Assembly (NCBI RefSeq): GCF_024198175.1
Contig: NZ_JAJVKV010000007.1
Span: forward strand, 62,001 to 126,000
Length of the DNA: 64,000 bases
Source of the DNA: Pyxidicoccus xibeiensis
Lineage (GTDB): Bacteria > Myxococcota > Myxococcia > Myxococcales > Myxococcaceae
Reading direction: 5' to 3'
Positions 1-8,431 of this stretch are shown piece by piece (the first letter of the stretch is position 1; each line of letters begins with the position of its first letter). Both the position numbers and the translations under genes were made by a program. Below the pieces are notes generated by a model, which had not been told where the DNA came from, ran no database searches, and was given only the letters and a program-made list of their open reading frames with translations.

Positions 1-480
1 GACCTGGACAAGAAGGACAACTCCTGCGCGCTGCGCTGTGGCGAGCGGAAGATTCCCTTCACCCTGATGGACGGCGCCCAGGCGGCGGAGCTGCTGCGCA
101 AGGCGTCGTACCAGCCCAGCCCGCAGAAGTACGTGCCCTACGTGCTGCTGCGCGACACGAAGGGCAACTACTACTTCGTGGACCGGGGCTTCCACCCGTC
201 CGAGCAGAAGAGCTACCGCGTCTTCATCGGCCAGCGTGGCTCGCTGAAGCAGCAGAAGATGACCAACGTCGTCGCGGACTCCGAGGGTGAAATCTTCTCC
301 ACCAAGAAGGGCGACCTCCGGCTGGTGCTGGACAAGAACAAGCCCTCCATGTGGATCGAGAACGCCAAGAAGCAGCACGAGCTGCGCGAGGTGCCCGTGC
401 AGGAGAACCTGCCGCTCATCTACAACGACCTGGGCGTGTACGAGGGCGTCAAGCTGGGCACGCCCTGCGACGACCAGTAG
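1..480 (+). CDS. Unknown protein, 5' end cut off by the window
   Basis: The reading frame is open from the first base and ends at TAG 478-480, so only the last 159 residues are seen. An internal ATG at 67 exists, but the upstream codons (DLDKKDNSCALRCGERKIPF) read as normal protein, so the gene starts before the window. The visible part is soluble and mixed in charge, with Cys at residues 9 and 13 and a near C-terminal Cys (TPCDDQ). No signal peptide or membrane segment can be judged. I do not recognise the family. Codon use is typical of the rest of the window. It is followed by a 132-bp gap holding a GC-rich hairpin. Confidence 0.8.
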   Translation, partial: DLDKKDNSCALRCGERKIPFTLMDGAQAAELLRKASYQPSPQKYVPYVLLRDTKGNYYFVDRGFHPSEQKSYRVFIGQRGSLKQQKMTNVVADSEGEIFSTKKGDLRLVLDKNKPSMWIENAKKQHELREVPVQENLPLIYNDLGVYEGVKLGTPCDDQ

Positions 481-561
481 CCGCGCCTGAAGCCTGAGGC
501 CCCGCGGGCCGGGCGGTGCGTCCCCAACCCGGGCGCGCCTCCCGGCCCGTGCCATGTCGGA

Positions 562-581
562 GGCCCGCCCTTGCGCGGGCC
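562..581 (+). terminator. Weak GC-rich hairpin
   Basis: GGCCCGC and GCGGGCC form a 7-bp stem with a 6-base loop. There is no T-run. It may end the transcript of the truncated first gene, but GC-rich hairpins arise easily by chance at this base composition. Confidence 0.22.
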
Positions 582-612
582 GCGCGGTTGCGAGACCCTT
601 CCTGCTTCCGCC

Positions 613-1974
613 GTGAGCCATCCCCGCTACTTCGTCCCCCATGCCGCCAGCGCGGCCGAGCCCGTCCAGTCGGTCGCCTCCGAGATTGCGCACGTGGTGG
701 ACGCGTTCCGCCTGGAGGCGGGCCACCTGCTGGAGCAGGAGTGGATTGTCGGCATCGACGCGCTGGGCAGCGTGCACGTGGTGCCCGCCAGCCAGCGGGA
801 CTTGCTCCCCGCCGCCACGCGCGCCCAGCTCACGCACCACGAGGTGGCCTCCGGCCGCACGCCCCGGCGCATCCACGCCGCGGAGCTGTACTTCTTCGCG
901 GTGGAGCTGGTGGAGCACCCCTCCGACGCGGAGGGCTTCAACGACCCCGTGTACCTCTACGGCCACCTGTCCGGCCCGTGGCCCGGTGACGCGCCCATGC
1001 GCGTGCCGGGGCAGCTCACCGTGACACGCGGCGACGTGCTCGCCGGGCTCGTGCAGGGCGCGGCGGACGCCTTCCACTACGTGCAGACGCCGGAGAGCCC
1101 GTCCGCGCCGCGCGGCTACCACGCGCTGCTGCCCGGAGACCGCCCCGAGCGCCTCGCCGAGGGCCGCGGGCTGGTGCTCGCCTGGCCGGCGGTGCCGCCG
1201 GAGCTCCAGGTGGGCAACGCGTCCAACGGCCCCATGGTGGCGCGGATGCTCCACGACGTGCTCACCCAGCTCCAGGAGGACGCGAAGGCGAATGGCGGCC
1301 CGGCGCCGCTGGCGGACCTGGAGCTGCCCGTCCCCAGCCGCGCCATGGCCATCGCGGACCTGGAGCTGCGCGGCTACGAGGTGAAGGGCGACGTGGCCAT
1401 CCTCCGGCGCAACCACCCGGGCCTGCTCACGCGCATGGCGGAGTGGCTGCGCGCCGAGAAGGTGAAGATTCCGCCCGAGGCCGGCGCGCCCGGCTTCCTC
1501 GACGTGGCCCGCGCCGCGCTCGCCGCGCTCCCCGGCTGGCCCAGTGAGACGGAGCGGGTGCTCCGCGGGCTCGTCCGGGCTGGCGGCGGCGCTCCCGTGC
1601 CCCGGGGCGGGCTGGCGGTGCCTTCGGCTCCGGTGCCCGAGTCCAGGCGGCCCCTGCCTCCCCGCGAGCCCCCGAAGCCTCCTCGCCCGAGCGACTGGAT
1701 GCAGGACTTCCTCGACGCGCATGCGGCGTCGCACCCGGGGGGCCCGAAGCCGAAGCTCACCCGGGCGAAGTTCTCCCCGCCGCCTCCGCCCGCGAAGCCC
1801 GGCACGCCCTCGTGGATGGCGGACTTCGGCGCGGCGCCCGCCTCCCCTCCGAGCACGAGCCCGAGCCGTGAGCCCCCGGCTCCGGCGCCTCCCGCCCGCA
1901 CGGCACCGAAGGCTCCCTCGCCCGCCGCGTCACCAGGGAAGAAGCCGGACTGGATGTCCGACTTCGACGACTGA
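613..1974 (+). CDS. Unknown protein with three C-terminal WMxDF motifs
   Basis: A 453-residue protein using the GTG at 613 (begins with SHPRYFVPHAAS after the start). The frame stays open to a TTG at 571, but those codons look like leader, and no clear ribosome site precedes either start. Residues 1 to about 320 look folded. The last ~130 residues are Pro/Ala/Ser-rich and probably disordered, and carry the same short motif three times: SDWMQDF, PSWMADF and PDWMSDFDD, the last at the very C-terminus. Such spaced aromatic-acidic motifs usually bind a repeated partner surface; that is inference. No signal peptide or membrane segment. It lies 64 bp upstream of the VWA/metal-ATPase cassette in the same direction and may belong to that transcript. 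Family not recognised. Confidence 0.75.
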   Translation: MSHPRYFVPHAASAAEPVQSVASEIAHVVDAFRLEAGHLLEQEWIVGIDALGSVHVVPASQRDLLPAATRAQLTHHEVASGRTPRRIHAAELYFFAVELVEHPSDAEGFNDPVYLYGHLSGPWPGDAPMRVPGQLTVTRGDVLAGLVQGAADAFHYVQTPESPSAPRGYHALLPGDRPERLAEGRGLVLAWPAVPPELQVGNASNGPMVARMLHDVLTQLQEDAKANGGPAPLADLELPVPSRAMAIADLELRGYEVKGDVAILRRNHPGLLTRMAEWLRAEKVKIPPEAGAPGFLDVARAALAALPGWPSETERVLRGLVRAGGGAPVPRGGLAVPSAPVPESRRPLPPREPPKPPRPSDWMQDFLDAHAASHPGGPKPKLTRAKFSPPPPPAKPGTPSWMADFGAAPASPPSTSPSREPPAPAPPARTAPKAPSPAASPGKKPDWMSDFDD

Positions 1975-2038
1975 GCGGCCCCATTGCGACGCCTGCCTGC
2001 GGGGGGCTACCGTCGCGCTCCACCATCAGGGGGAGCAC

Positions 2039-2974
2039 ATGGGACACGAGAAGCCCGTAGAGCCGTTTTCGGACCTCCATGTCGAGGAGGGGAAGGTTCG
2101 CGCGGTGTTGCTGCACGACCCCACCGTCGAGGGCCTGGACGTGGCCATCTACATGGACGCGTCGGGCAGCATGCAGGACGAGTACAAGTACGAGACGCCC
2201 TCGCGCAGCTTCCTCGAGTGGATTCGCGGCGCGCCGCTGAAGGACCCCGCCAACATGGTGGAGCCCCAGGTGCAGTGGATGCTCGAGTACCTGGCGACCA
2301 AGGACCGCAACGGCCAGCTCCGTGTGGCGTACTGGGCCAGCGGCGCGTCCGGCCGTGACGTGGAGGTGGTGGGCGAGCTGAAGGGCGTGGACGTGAAGCA
2401 GTACAAGTTCCCCGGCGCGAAGAAGCTCGGGAGCCACACGTACCTGGCGCCGGCGCTGAAGGACTACGTGCGCTACCTCAAGGAGCAGGTGCCCAACGGC
2501 GCGCGCCGCGGCTGCGCGGTCATCGTCACCGACGGCCAGCTCCACGACGCGGACGAGGTGGAGAAGTTCTCCGCGCAGGTCGCGAAGGAGATTGCCTCCG
2601 GCAAGCTGCCGCGGCTGAACTTCGTCCTGGTCGGCGTGGGCAACGGCATCGACGAGGAGCAGCTGGAGAAGATTGCGCACGCCGAGTACCCGGGCGTGGG
2701 CCACCTCTGGTGCCACCGCATCGCCAAGGAAATCACCCAGGTGGCGGAGCTGGTGGCGGTGCTCGTCGACGAGAACATGACGGTCGCCGCCGGCGGCACC
2801 ATCTACGACGACAAGGGCAAGGTGCTGAAGACCTACGAGGGCCGCCTGCCCGCGGTGCTGGAGTTCGACGTGCCCGAGGGCACGGAGAGCTTCACCCTGG
2901 AGGTGAACGGCCAGCGCTACACCCAGCCGCTGCCGGACGAGGACCACCACGACGAGGACGAGGACCACCACTGA
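2039..2974 (+). CDS. VWA-domain protein with acidic/His C-terminal tail (copy 1)
   Basis: A 311-residue cytoplasmic-looking protein with no signal peptide. The MIDAS metal site of a von Willebrand A domain is visible as DASGS near residue 40, inside VAIYMDASGSMQDEY, and the TDG loop near residue 164 (VIVTDGQLHD) supplies a further MIDAS position. The last third contains a conserved GVGHLWCHRIA stretch and a beta-rich segment (GGTIYDDKGKVLKTYEGRLPAVLEF). The tail ends in alternating Asp/Glu/His, a typical soft metal-binding sequence. A good ribosome site (AGGGGGAG) lies just upstream of ATG 2039. The stop overlaps the next start (TGATG), so the two VWA genes are translationally coupled. The two proteins are clearly paralogous. 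The pairing with a metal ATPase suggests metal sensing, chaperoning or complex assembly; the exact role is unknown. Confidence 0.88.
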   Translation: MGHEKPVEPFSDLHVEEGKVRAVLLHDPTVEGLDVAIYMDASGSMQDEYKYETPSRSFLEWIRGAPLKDPANMVEPQVQWMLEYLATKDRNGQLRVAYWASGASGRDVEVVGELKGVDVKQYKFPGAKKLGSHTYLAPALKDYVRYLKEQVPNGARRGCAVIVTDGQLHDADEVEKFSAQVAKEIASGKLPRLNFVLVGVGNGIDEEQLEKIAHAEYPGVGHLWCHRIAKEITQVAELVAVLVDENMTVAAGGTIYDDKGKVLKTYEGRLPAVLEFDVPEGTESFTLEVNGQRYTQPLPDEDHHDEDEDHH

Positions 2975-3951
2975 TGGCCGGCCATGAAGCCATCGTGCGT
3001 CCGTTCTCGGACGTGCACCGGATGGGAAACAAGGTCGTCGCCACGCTGCTGCACGACCCGACGGTGGAGGGGCTGGAAGTGGCCCTCTACATGGACGGCT
3101 CGGCGAGCATGGAGGACGAGTACGGGCCTCGCGGGGTGCTGGCGAAGCTGGCCCCCGTGAAGAACCTCGTCGAGCCGCAGATGCGGTGGATGCTCGAGTA
3201 CCTCGCGAGCAAGGACCGCGACGGCGGAGTCCGCGTGGCCTACTGGGCCACGGGGGACGGCAGCCAGCTGGAGCAACTGGGGGACCTCACCGCCGTGCAG
3301 GCCAAGGACTTCCGCTTCCCGGGGCCGCGCTTCTACGGCAAGGCCACGGTGATGCTGCCCGTGCTGCGCGACTTCGTGGCGCACATGAAGGCCTCGGTGC
3401 CCAACGGGGTGCGCCGCGGGCTGGCCGTCATCATCACCGACTCGCAGCTCTCCGACGGCAACGACGTGCGGGCGTACGCCACGCAGGTCGCCAAGGAGAT
3501 TGCCTCCGGGCGCCTGCCGCGGATGAACTTCGTGTTCGTCGGCGTGGGTGACCAGGTGGACGAGGAGCAGATGGAGGAGATCTCCCACGAGACGTACCCC
3601 GGCGTGGGCCACCTGTGGTGCCACCGCATCGCCGACCGCATGGAGGAGATGGCGGAGCTGGTGGCGGTGCTGGTGGACGAGACGATGACGGTGGCCGCGG
3701 GCGGCACCCTCTACGACGAGCAGGGGAAGGTCCTGAAGTCGTATGAAGGCCGGCTGCCCGCGGTGCTCGAGTTCGAGGTTCCGGCCGCGTGCAAGGCCTT
3801 CACCCTGGAGGTGGCGGGGCAGAAGTTCACCCAGCCCATCCCCGAGGAGCACGAGGACGAGGACCACCACGAGGAGGAGGAGCGCAAGCCCGAGCCGGCC
3901 AGCGCCCCCGCCGCAGCCCCCGCCCGCAAGCACGGCGGCCACCGCCACTAG
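2974..3951 (+). CDS. VWA-domain protein with acidic/His C-terminal tail (copy 2)
   Basis: A 325-residue paralogue of the preceding gene and probably its tandem duplicate: both share PFSDxH, LLHDPTVEGLxVAxYMD, GVGHLWCHRI and the GxLYDxxGKVLKxYEGRLPAVLEFxVP segment. The MIDAS reads DGSAS. The TDG loop is TDS here (VIITDSQLSD), a small change at a metal-site position. The tail differs: EEHEDEDHHEEEE, then an Ala/Pro linker and KHGGHRH at the end. The start shares one base with the upstream stop. The metal ATPase begins 18 bp downstream. The same-size pair suggests a heteromeric VWA complex. No export signal, so it should act in the cytosol at the face of the ATPase. Confidence 0.88.
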   Translation: MAGHEAIVRPFSDVHRMGNKVVATLLHDPTVEGLEVALYMDGSASMEDEYGPRGVLAKLAPVKNLVEPQMRWMLEYLASKDRDGGVRVAYWATGDGSQLEQLGDLTAVQAKDFRFPGPRFYGKATVMLPVLRDFVAHMKASVPNGVRRGLAVIITDSQLSDGNDVRAYATQVAKEIASGRLPRMNFVFVGVGDQVDEEQMEEISHETYPGVGHLWCHRIADRMEEMAELVAVLVDETMTVAAGGTLYDEQGKVLKSYEGRLPAVLEFEVPAACKAFTLEVAGQKFTQPIPEEHEDEDHHEEEERKPEPASAPAAAPARKHGGHRH

Positions 3952-3969
3952 CATCAGGAAGAAGACGCC

Positions 3970-6810
3970 ATGTCCGAGCAGAAGAAGAGCAGTGAGCCGT
4001 CCGGCCACGTCCATGGGCCGGACTGCAAGCATGACCACGACCACGGTGGCCACGCGCACGGGCATGGCGAGCCGCACGTCCACGGACCGGGGTGCAACCA
4101 CGGCCCCGCCCTGGCGGCGGTGAAGCCCGCGGGCAAGTTCGCCTTCAAGGAGCTGAAGCTTGTCGGCCCCGCGAAGGCGGAGAAGCACGTCCACGGGCCG
4201 GACTGCAAGCATGACCACGACCACGGCGGCCATGCGCACGGGCACGAGGAGAAGCATGTCCACGGGCCGGACTGCAATCACGACCACGGGCATGACCAGC
4301 ACGAGCACGGCCCCGGGTGTGACCACGACCACGGCCACGGCGATGGGCACCATCACCACCCGAAGCCGAAGCGCATCCGTCCGCCCGGGCACCGGCCCGC
4401 GGAAGGCGGAGGCGTGGCGCTCCAGCTGGACCTGGAGGGCGCACTGCCGGGGGAGACGGATGACGCCGGCCGCTTCCAGAAGCTGGAGCTGGCACTGGAG
4501 GCCCACCGGGGCGTGACGGACGTCCACCTCCGGAGGGACTCGGGCCATGCGGAGGTCTGCATCCACTACAAGCCGGAGGTGGTGAGCGCGTCCGACCTCA
4601 TCACCGCCGCGCAGCGCACCGGCGCCGAGGTGGCGGAGCGCTACAAGCACCAGACGTGGTTCGTGCGGGGGATGACCTCGGCGGACTCGGCGACGGCCAT
4701 CGAGCACGGGCTCGGGAAGCTGAAGGGCGTCCTCTCCGCGAGCGTGGCGTACGCCAGCGAGCGCCTCGTCGTGGAGTACGACAGCGAGGAGGTGACGCTG
4801 AAGGACGTGGAGGCGAAGGCGAAGGCGCTGGGCTACGCGCTGGAAGTGCCCACCAGCGGCCATGCGTGCTCGCACCACGCGCACGGCGGCGGGCTGGCGC
4901 CCCTGCTGGAGATGCCGCTGGTGGGAGTCGCGGGCGTGCTGCTCGTCGCCGGCTGGCTGCTGGAGCGCTTCACCAAGGTGCCCGCCCTGGTGCCCACCCT
5001 CGTCTGGGCCCTGTCCATGGCGAGCGGTGGCTTCTTCGCCATCCGGGGCTCCGTGAAGTCGCTGCTCCAGCTGCGCATCGACATCGAGACGATGATGGTG
5101 GTGGCGGCGCTGGGCGCGGCGGTGCTGGGTGCCTGGTTCGAGGGCGCCTTCCTGCTGTTTCTCTTCGCCGCGGGCCACGCGCTGGAGCACCGGGCCATGG
5201 ACCGCGCGCGGCGCTCCATCGAGTCGCTGGGCGCGCTGCGTCCGGACGTGGCGCGGGTACGCCGGGGTGGCGACGTGGTGGAAGTCCCCGTGGGCGACGT
5301 GCAGCGCGGGGAGCGCATCGTGGTGCGTCCGGGCGACCGCGTCGCGCTGGACGGCATCATCCGCGAGGGCAAGAGCTCGCTGGAGCAGGCGGCGATTACG
5401 GGTGAGTCCATCCCCGTGGCCAAGAAGCCTGGGGACGAGGTGTTCTCCGGCACCATCAACTGCGAGGGCATGCTGGAGGTGGAGGTCACCCGCCTCTCGT
5501 CCGAGTCGGTGCTCGCGCGCGTGGTGGACATGGTGGCGGAGGCGGAGGCCCAGAAGGGGCCCAACCAGCGCTTCGCGCAGCGGCTGGAGCGCACGGTGGC
5601 GCCGCTGGTGATGATTGGCGCGGTGGTGTTCCCGGTGGTGCTGGTGCTGCTGGGCACGCCGGTGAAGGAGGCCATCCTGCGCGCGGTGGCGCTGCTGGTG
5701 GCGGCCTCGCCGTGCGCGCTGGCCATCTCCACGCCGTCGGCGGTGCTGTCCGCGGTGGCGGCGGCGGCGCGCGGCGGCGTGCTGGTGAAGGGTGGCATCT
5801 ACCTGGAGCTGCTGTCGAAGGTGAACGCGATTGCCTTCGACAAGACGGGCACGCTGACGGTGGGCAAGCCGAAGCTGCTGACGGCGGCGCCGGCGCAGGG
5901 CGTGTCGCGCGAGGAGCTGCTGGGCACGTCGGCTGCGGTGGAGGCGCTCTCGGCGCACCCGCTGGCGAAGGCGGTGGTGGACGCGGCGGCGGAGGGAGGC
6001 ATCCAGGCCCCCGCGGGCAGCGACCTGGAGGCCATCCACGGCAAGGGCATCCGGGGCAAGGTGGCGGGCGCGGTGGTGGACGTGGGCAGCCTGGGGCTCT
6101 TCGAGGGTGAGGCCGTCCCGGCTGAGATTTCCGCGGAGGTGCAGAAGCTGGAGGAGGCGGGCCAGACGACGATGGTGGTGCGCAAGGCGGGACGCTACCT
6201 GGGCGTGCTGGGGGTGGCAGACACGCTGCGCTCGGGCGCGAGAAACGTCATCCAGACGCTGAAGGAGTCCGGCATCCAGAGCACGGTGATGCTGTCGGGC
6301 GACAACGCGCGGGTGGCGAAGTCGATTGCCGCGCAGGTGGGCCTGGACGAGGCGCGAGCGCCGCTGATGCCGGCCGACAAGGTGACGGCGGTCCGGGAGA
6401 TGGGGCGCAAGGGCTCGGTGGCCATGGTGGGCGACGGGGTGAACGACGCGCCCGCGCTGGCGGCGGCGGCGGTGGGTGTGGCGATGGGAGGCGCGGGCTC
6501 GGACGCAGCGCTGGAGACGGCGGACGTGGTGCTGATGAGCGACGACCTGTCCCGGCTGCCCTTCGCCCTGGGCCTGGCGCGCGAGGCGACGCGGGTGATG
6601 CAGCAGAACCTGGTCATCTCGCTGGGCATCAGCGCCATCCTCATCATCGCGGCGGTCTTTGGCCTGACGCAGATCAGCCACGCCGTGGTGCTGCACGAGG
6701 GCAGCACGCTGCTGGTGGTCGCCAACGGCCTGCGCCTGCTCACCATCCGGCCGCAGGCCATGAAGCCCGCACCGGCTCCGGCCGTGGGCGTGCAGCCCGT
6801 CGCGGGCTGA
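3970..6810 (+). CDS. P1B-type heavy-metal ATPase with long His-rich N-terminus
   Basis: A 946-residue cation-exporting P-type ATPase. Core motifs in order: TGES (about 477-480), SPC in the metal-conducting helix (580-582), phosphorylation motif DKTGT (624), SAHPLA, GDGVNDAP (821-828) and HEGSTLLVVANGLRLL (from 909). SPC rather than CPC together with HEGS is the pattern of the P1B-4 class (Co/Zn/Fe-like ions), so I prefer that to a copper pump. The first ~150 residues carry several HVHGPxCxH units plus runs such as HDHGHGDGHHHH. Two ferredoxin-fold HMA-like regions follow (about 155-220 and 229-295). In the second, the usual GMxCxxC is GMTSADSA (234-241), so the metal cysteines are gone. Ribosome site AGGAAG precedes ATG 3970. 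It is the last gene of the VWA cassette. Confidence 0.93.
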   Translation: MSEQKKSSEPSGHVHGPDCKHDHDHGGHAHGHGEPHVHGPGCNHGPALAAVKPAGKFAFKELKLVGPAKAEKHVHGPDCKHDHDHGGHAHGHEEKHVHGPDCNHDHGHDQHEHGPGCDHDHGHGDGHHHHPKPKRIRPPGHRPAEGGGVALQLDLEGALPGETDDAGRFQKLELALEAHRGVTDVHLRRDSGHAEVCIHYKPEVVSASDLITAAQRTGAEVAERYKHQTWFVRGMTSADSATAIEHGLGKLKGVLSASVAYASERLVVEYDSEEVTLKDVEAKAKALGYALEVPTSGHACSHHAHGGGLAPLLEMPLVGVAGVLLVAGWLLERFTKVPALVPTLVWALSMASGGFFAIRGSVKSLLQLRIDIETMMVVAALGAAVLGAWFEGAFLLFLFAAGHALEHRAMDRARRSIESLGALRPDVARVRRGGDVVEVPVGDVQRGERIVVRPGDRVALDGIIREGKSSLEQAAITGESIPVAKKPGDEVFSGTINCEGMLEVEVTRLSSESVLARVVDMVAEAEAQKGPNQRFAQRLERTVAPLVMIGAVVFPVVLVLLGTPVKEAILRAVALLVAASPCALAISTPSAVLSAVAAAARGGVLVKGGIYLELLSKVNAIAFDKTGTLTVGKPKLLTAAPAQGVSREELLGTSAAVEALSAHPLAKAVVDAAAEGGIQAPAGSDLEAIHGKGIRGKVAGAVVDVGSLGLFEGEAVPAEISAEVQKLEEAGQTTMVVRKAGRYLGVLGVADTLRSGARNVIQTLKESGIQSTVMLSGDNARVAKSIAAQVGLDEARAPLMPADKVTAVREMGRKGSVAMVGDGVNDAPALAAAAVGVAMGGAGSDAALETADVVLMSDDLSRLPFALGLAREATRVMQQNLVISLGISAILIIAAVFGLTQISHAVVLHEGSTLLVVANGLRLLTIRPQAMKPAPAPAVGVQPVAG
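4006..4254 (+). repeat. About 69-bp direct repeat coding the HVHGPxCxH metal motifs
   Basis: Two near-identical copies start at about 4006 and 4186, exactly 180 bp apart, so the reading frame is kept. Each encodes HVHGPDCKH followed by DHDHGGHAHGH. Shorter related units (HVHGPGCNH, HVHGPDCNH, EHGPGCDH) lie at about 4075-4100 and 4255-4330. The pattern points to in-frame expansion of a metal-binding segment. Confidence 0.8.
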
Positions 6811-7316
6811 GCAGCAACGAAGCGCATCGCGGAGCTGAAGCTCCGCGTGGCCGAGGACCAGGAACGGACGCGAGTCATTTCCCAGGCGCAGCTGACGCGC
6901 ACGGGGCACGTGTCATCTCCAACATCGGCTCGTTCGGAGCTGACGTCTTCAAGCTCGGAATGACGCGGAGGCTCGTCCCGCAGGACCGCATCGATGAGCT
7001 CGGAGACGCTTCCGTCCCCTTCGAGTTCAATGTCCACACCATCATCCGCACCTCGGACGCGCCGGCGCTGGAGGCGGCCCTGCACCGCACCTTCGCCAGC
7101 AGGCGCGTCAACCGCATCAACGAGCGTAAGGAGTTCCTCCGGGTGTCGCTCGATGAGCTTGCCGCGGCCGTGCGCGAACACCACGGTGAGTTCGAGCTGA
7201 CGCGGCTGGCCGAGGCCGCCGAGTATCGCAAGACGCTCGCCATCCTCGAGGAGGAGCGCGACGCCGCGGCAACAGCGACGCCGGCACGAGCCACCTCGGA
7301 GCGCGCCGTCGCGTGA
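6811..7316 (+). pseudogene. Remnant of a DUF4041 / T5orf172 (GIY-YIG-like) gene
   Basis: The 3' part of a gene of the DUF4041/T5orf172 family, recognised from memory by FKLGMTRRLVPQDRIDELGDA, FEFNVHTIIRTSDAPALEAALH, and the VNRINERKEFLRV region. The N-terminal part is missing: what remains begins with coiled-coil codons (KRIAELKLRVAEDQERTR) directly and in frame after the ATPase stop. At 6912/6913 the frame breaks: codons for TRTGHV end in frame 1 and ISNIGSFGADVFKLG continues in frame 3. Relatives, as I recall them, read GHVYVISNIGSFG here, so about four bases appear lost. The downstream frame ends at TGA 7314-7316. No start or ribosome site is convincing. This looks like a decayed phage-defence or mobile-element gene. 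Confidence 0.72.
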
Positions 7317-7614
7317 GTCAGGACGCGGCTGAGTCCTGCATGACAGGGTGGGAGGAGCGAGCCCACGTGGAATGGGGGTTCCTTCCGAACCCCAGGGCGG
7401 GAAGAGCAGCGCCCCGTGCGGCCATGCCGTGCCAGTGCCCCACGTCCCCGGGCAGTCCGGGCGATGGCTTCCGTAAGAGCTGACTCAAGACCTGGAGGAA
7501 GCCCGCATCACCTGTCCCGCCGGGCCTTCCAGCCTCTTGCGCATCCTGGTCCTGTGTAGACCTGCCCGGTTGTCCGCCGTCAGCATGTCAGCCCCACCCG
7601 GTAGGAAGGTGCTG

Positions 7615-7636
7615 GCGGAAGGAACGTTCCTTCCGC
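7615..7636. promoter_or_regulatory. Perfect 22-bp palindrome, likely TetR operator
   Basis: The arm GCGGAAGGAAC is followed immediately by its exact reverse complement, ending 30 bp before the TetR start at 7667. A symmetric site of this size directly upstream of a TetR-family gene is the usual setting for autoregulation. The rest of the 350-bp gap (7317-7666) holds one further inverted repeat, GGGGTTC and GAACCCC with a 5-base loop at 7375-7393, and no gene that I can support. Confidence 0.6.
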
Positions 7637-7666
7637 GGGCGGGTCGGTCTGGCAGGGGGTGGGCAG

Positions 7667-8431
7667 ATGATGGAGCTGTACCAGCAGTTCGTGGCCACGC
7701 GGATGGAGGAGGCGGCGGCGGTGATGGCGCAGCGGGGCTACGACAACACCCCGGCCGCGGAGCTGGCGCGGGTGATGCGCATGTCGGTGGGCTCGCTGTA
7801 TCGGCGTTACGGCAGCAAGCGCGGCTGTGCGCTGGCCATTCGCGACTTCTCCGACGACGAGCTGTGCCGGTATGCGCGCTACGAGTTCCAGATGGCCAGC
7901 ACGGACGAGGGCGCGGGCTTTCGCGAGGGCTTCTTCGCCCTCTGGCGGCTGCTGGCCAACTACGTGTTGCGGATGTCCGGCGTCTTCAGCTTCGTCTTCC
8001 TGCACCCCGACCCGGAACAAGGGCCTGACGACGAGCGAGGCTGGCGGGTGCGAGACCTGATTCGGGAGGTCATCAGCCAGGCCGAGCGCGACGGAGTGCT
8101 GGAGCCAGGTTCCACGATGGCGAGGACGTGCCTGGTGTGGGGCGCGCTAGCGGAGCTGGGGCGGGTGGCGGCGAGGTGGGAAAGCGCAGTCACGGAGGAG
8201 GACGTGCTCGCGTCGGCGGAGGCGCTCTGGCGGGCGCTCGGGCCCAGGGAGGAGTCGACGCCCCGGGGGCCCGGAGGCATGCCGCCTCCAGACGGCGAGA
8301 AGGCCCCGAATGAGGCGCCCGGCAATGGCGCGGCGGTGGCAATGGCTGAGGGGCCCGGCAGTGGCGCGGTGGCGGCAATGGATGACGGCGCGTCGTCGCA
8401 CCCGCCAGGCGCACTGCTCGTAGGGAATGAG
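7667..8431 (+). CDS. TetR/AcrR-family transcriptional regulator without a normal stop
   Basis: The N-terminal ~50 residues form a TetR helix-turn-helix: AAAVMAQRGYDNTPAAELARVMRMSVGSLYRRYGSK. A helical ligand/dimer domain extends to about residue 195 (EALWRALG). After that the sequence becomes low complexity (GNGAAVAMAEGPGSGAVAAMDDGA). No in-frame stop occurs before the convergent gene begins at 8432; the frame remains open through that whole gene and only stops at 10510. The end given here marks where the convergent gene starts, not a stop codon. Either the 3' end was lost in a deletion or rearrangement, or the protein really carries a long antisense-encoded tail. A perfect palindrome sits just upstream. 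ATG 7667 is chosen because it directly precedes the HTH helices. Confidence 0.62.

Noticed and set aside
2917-6909. A 1330-codon open frame on the minus strand opposite the metal ATPase and VWA gene
   Set aside because: Its product is Arg/His/Gln-rich without normal hydrophobic spacing. It is the antisense of a well-supported ATPase gene, a frequent artefact at this GC content.
7537-8028. A 163-codon plus-strand frame overlapping the TetR start
   Set aside because: It shadows the TetR gene in another frame, yields a Gly/Arg-rich product and reads through the operator palindrome.
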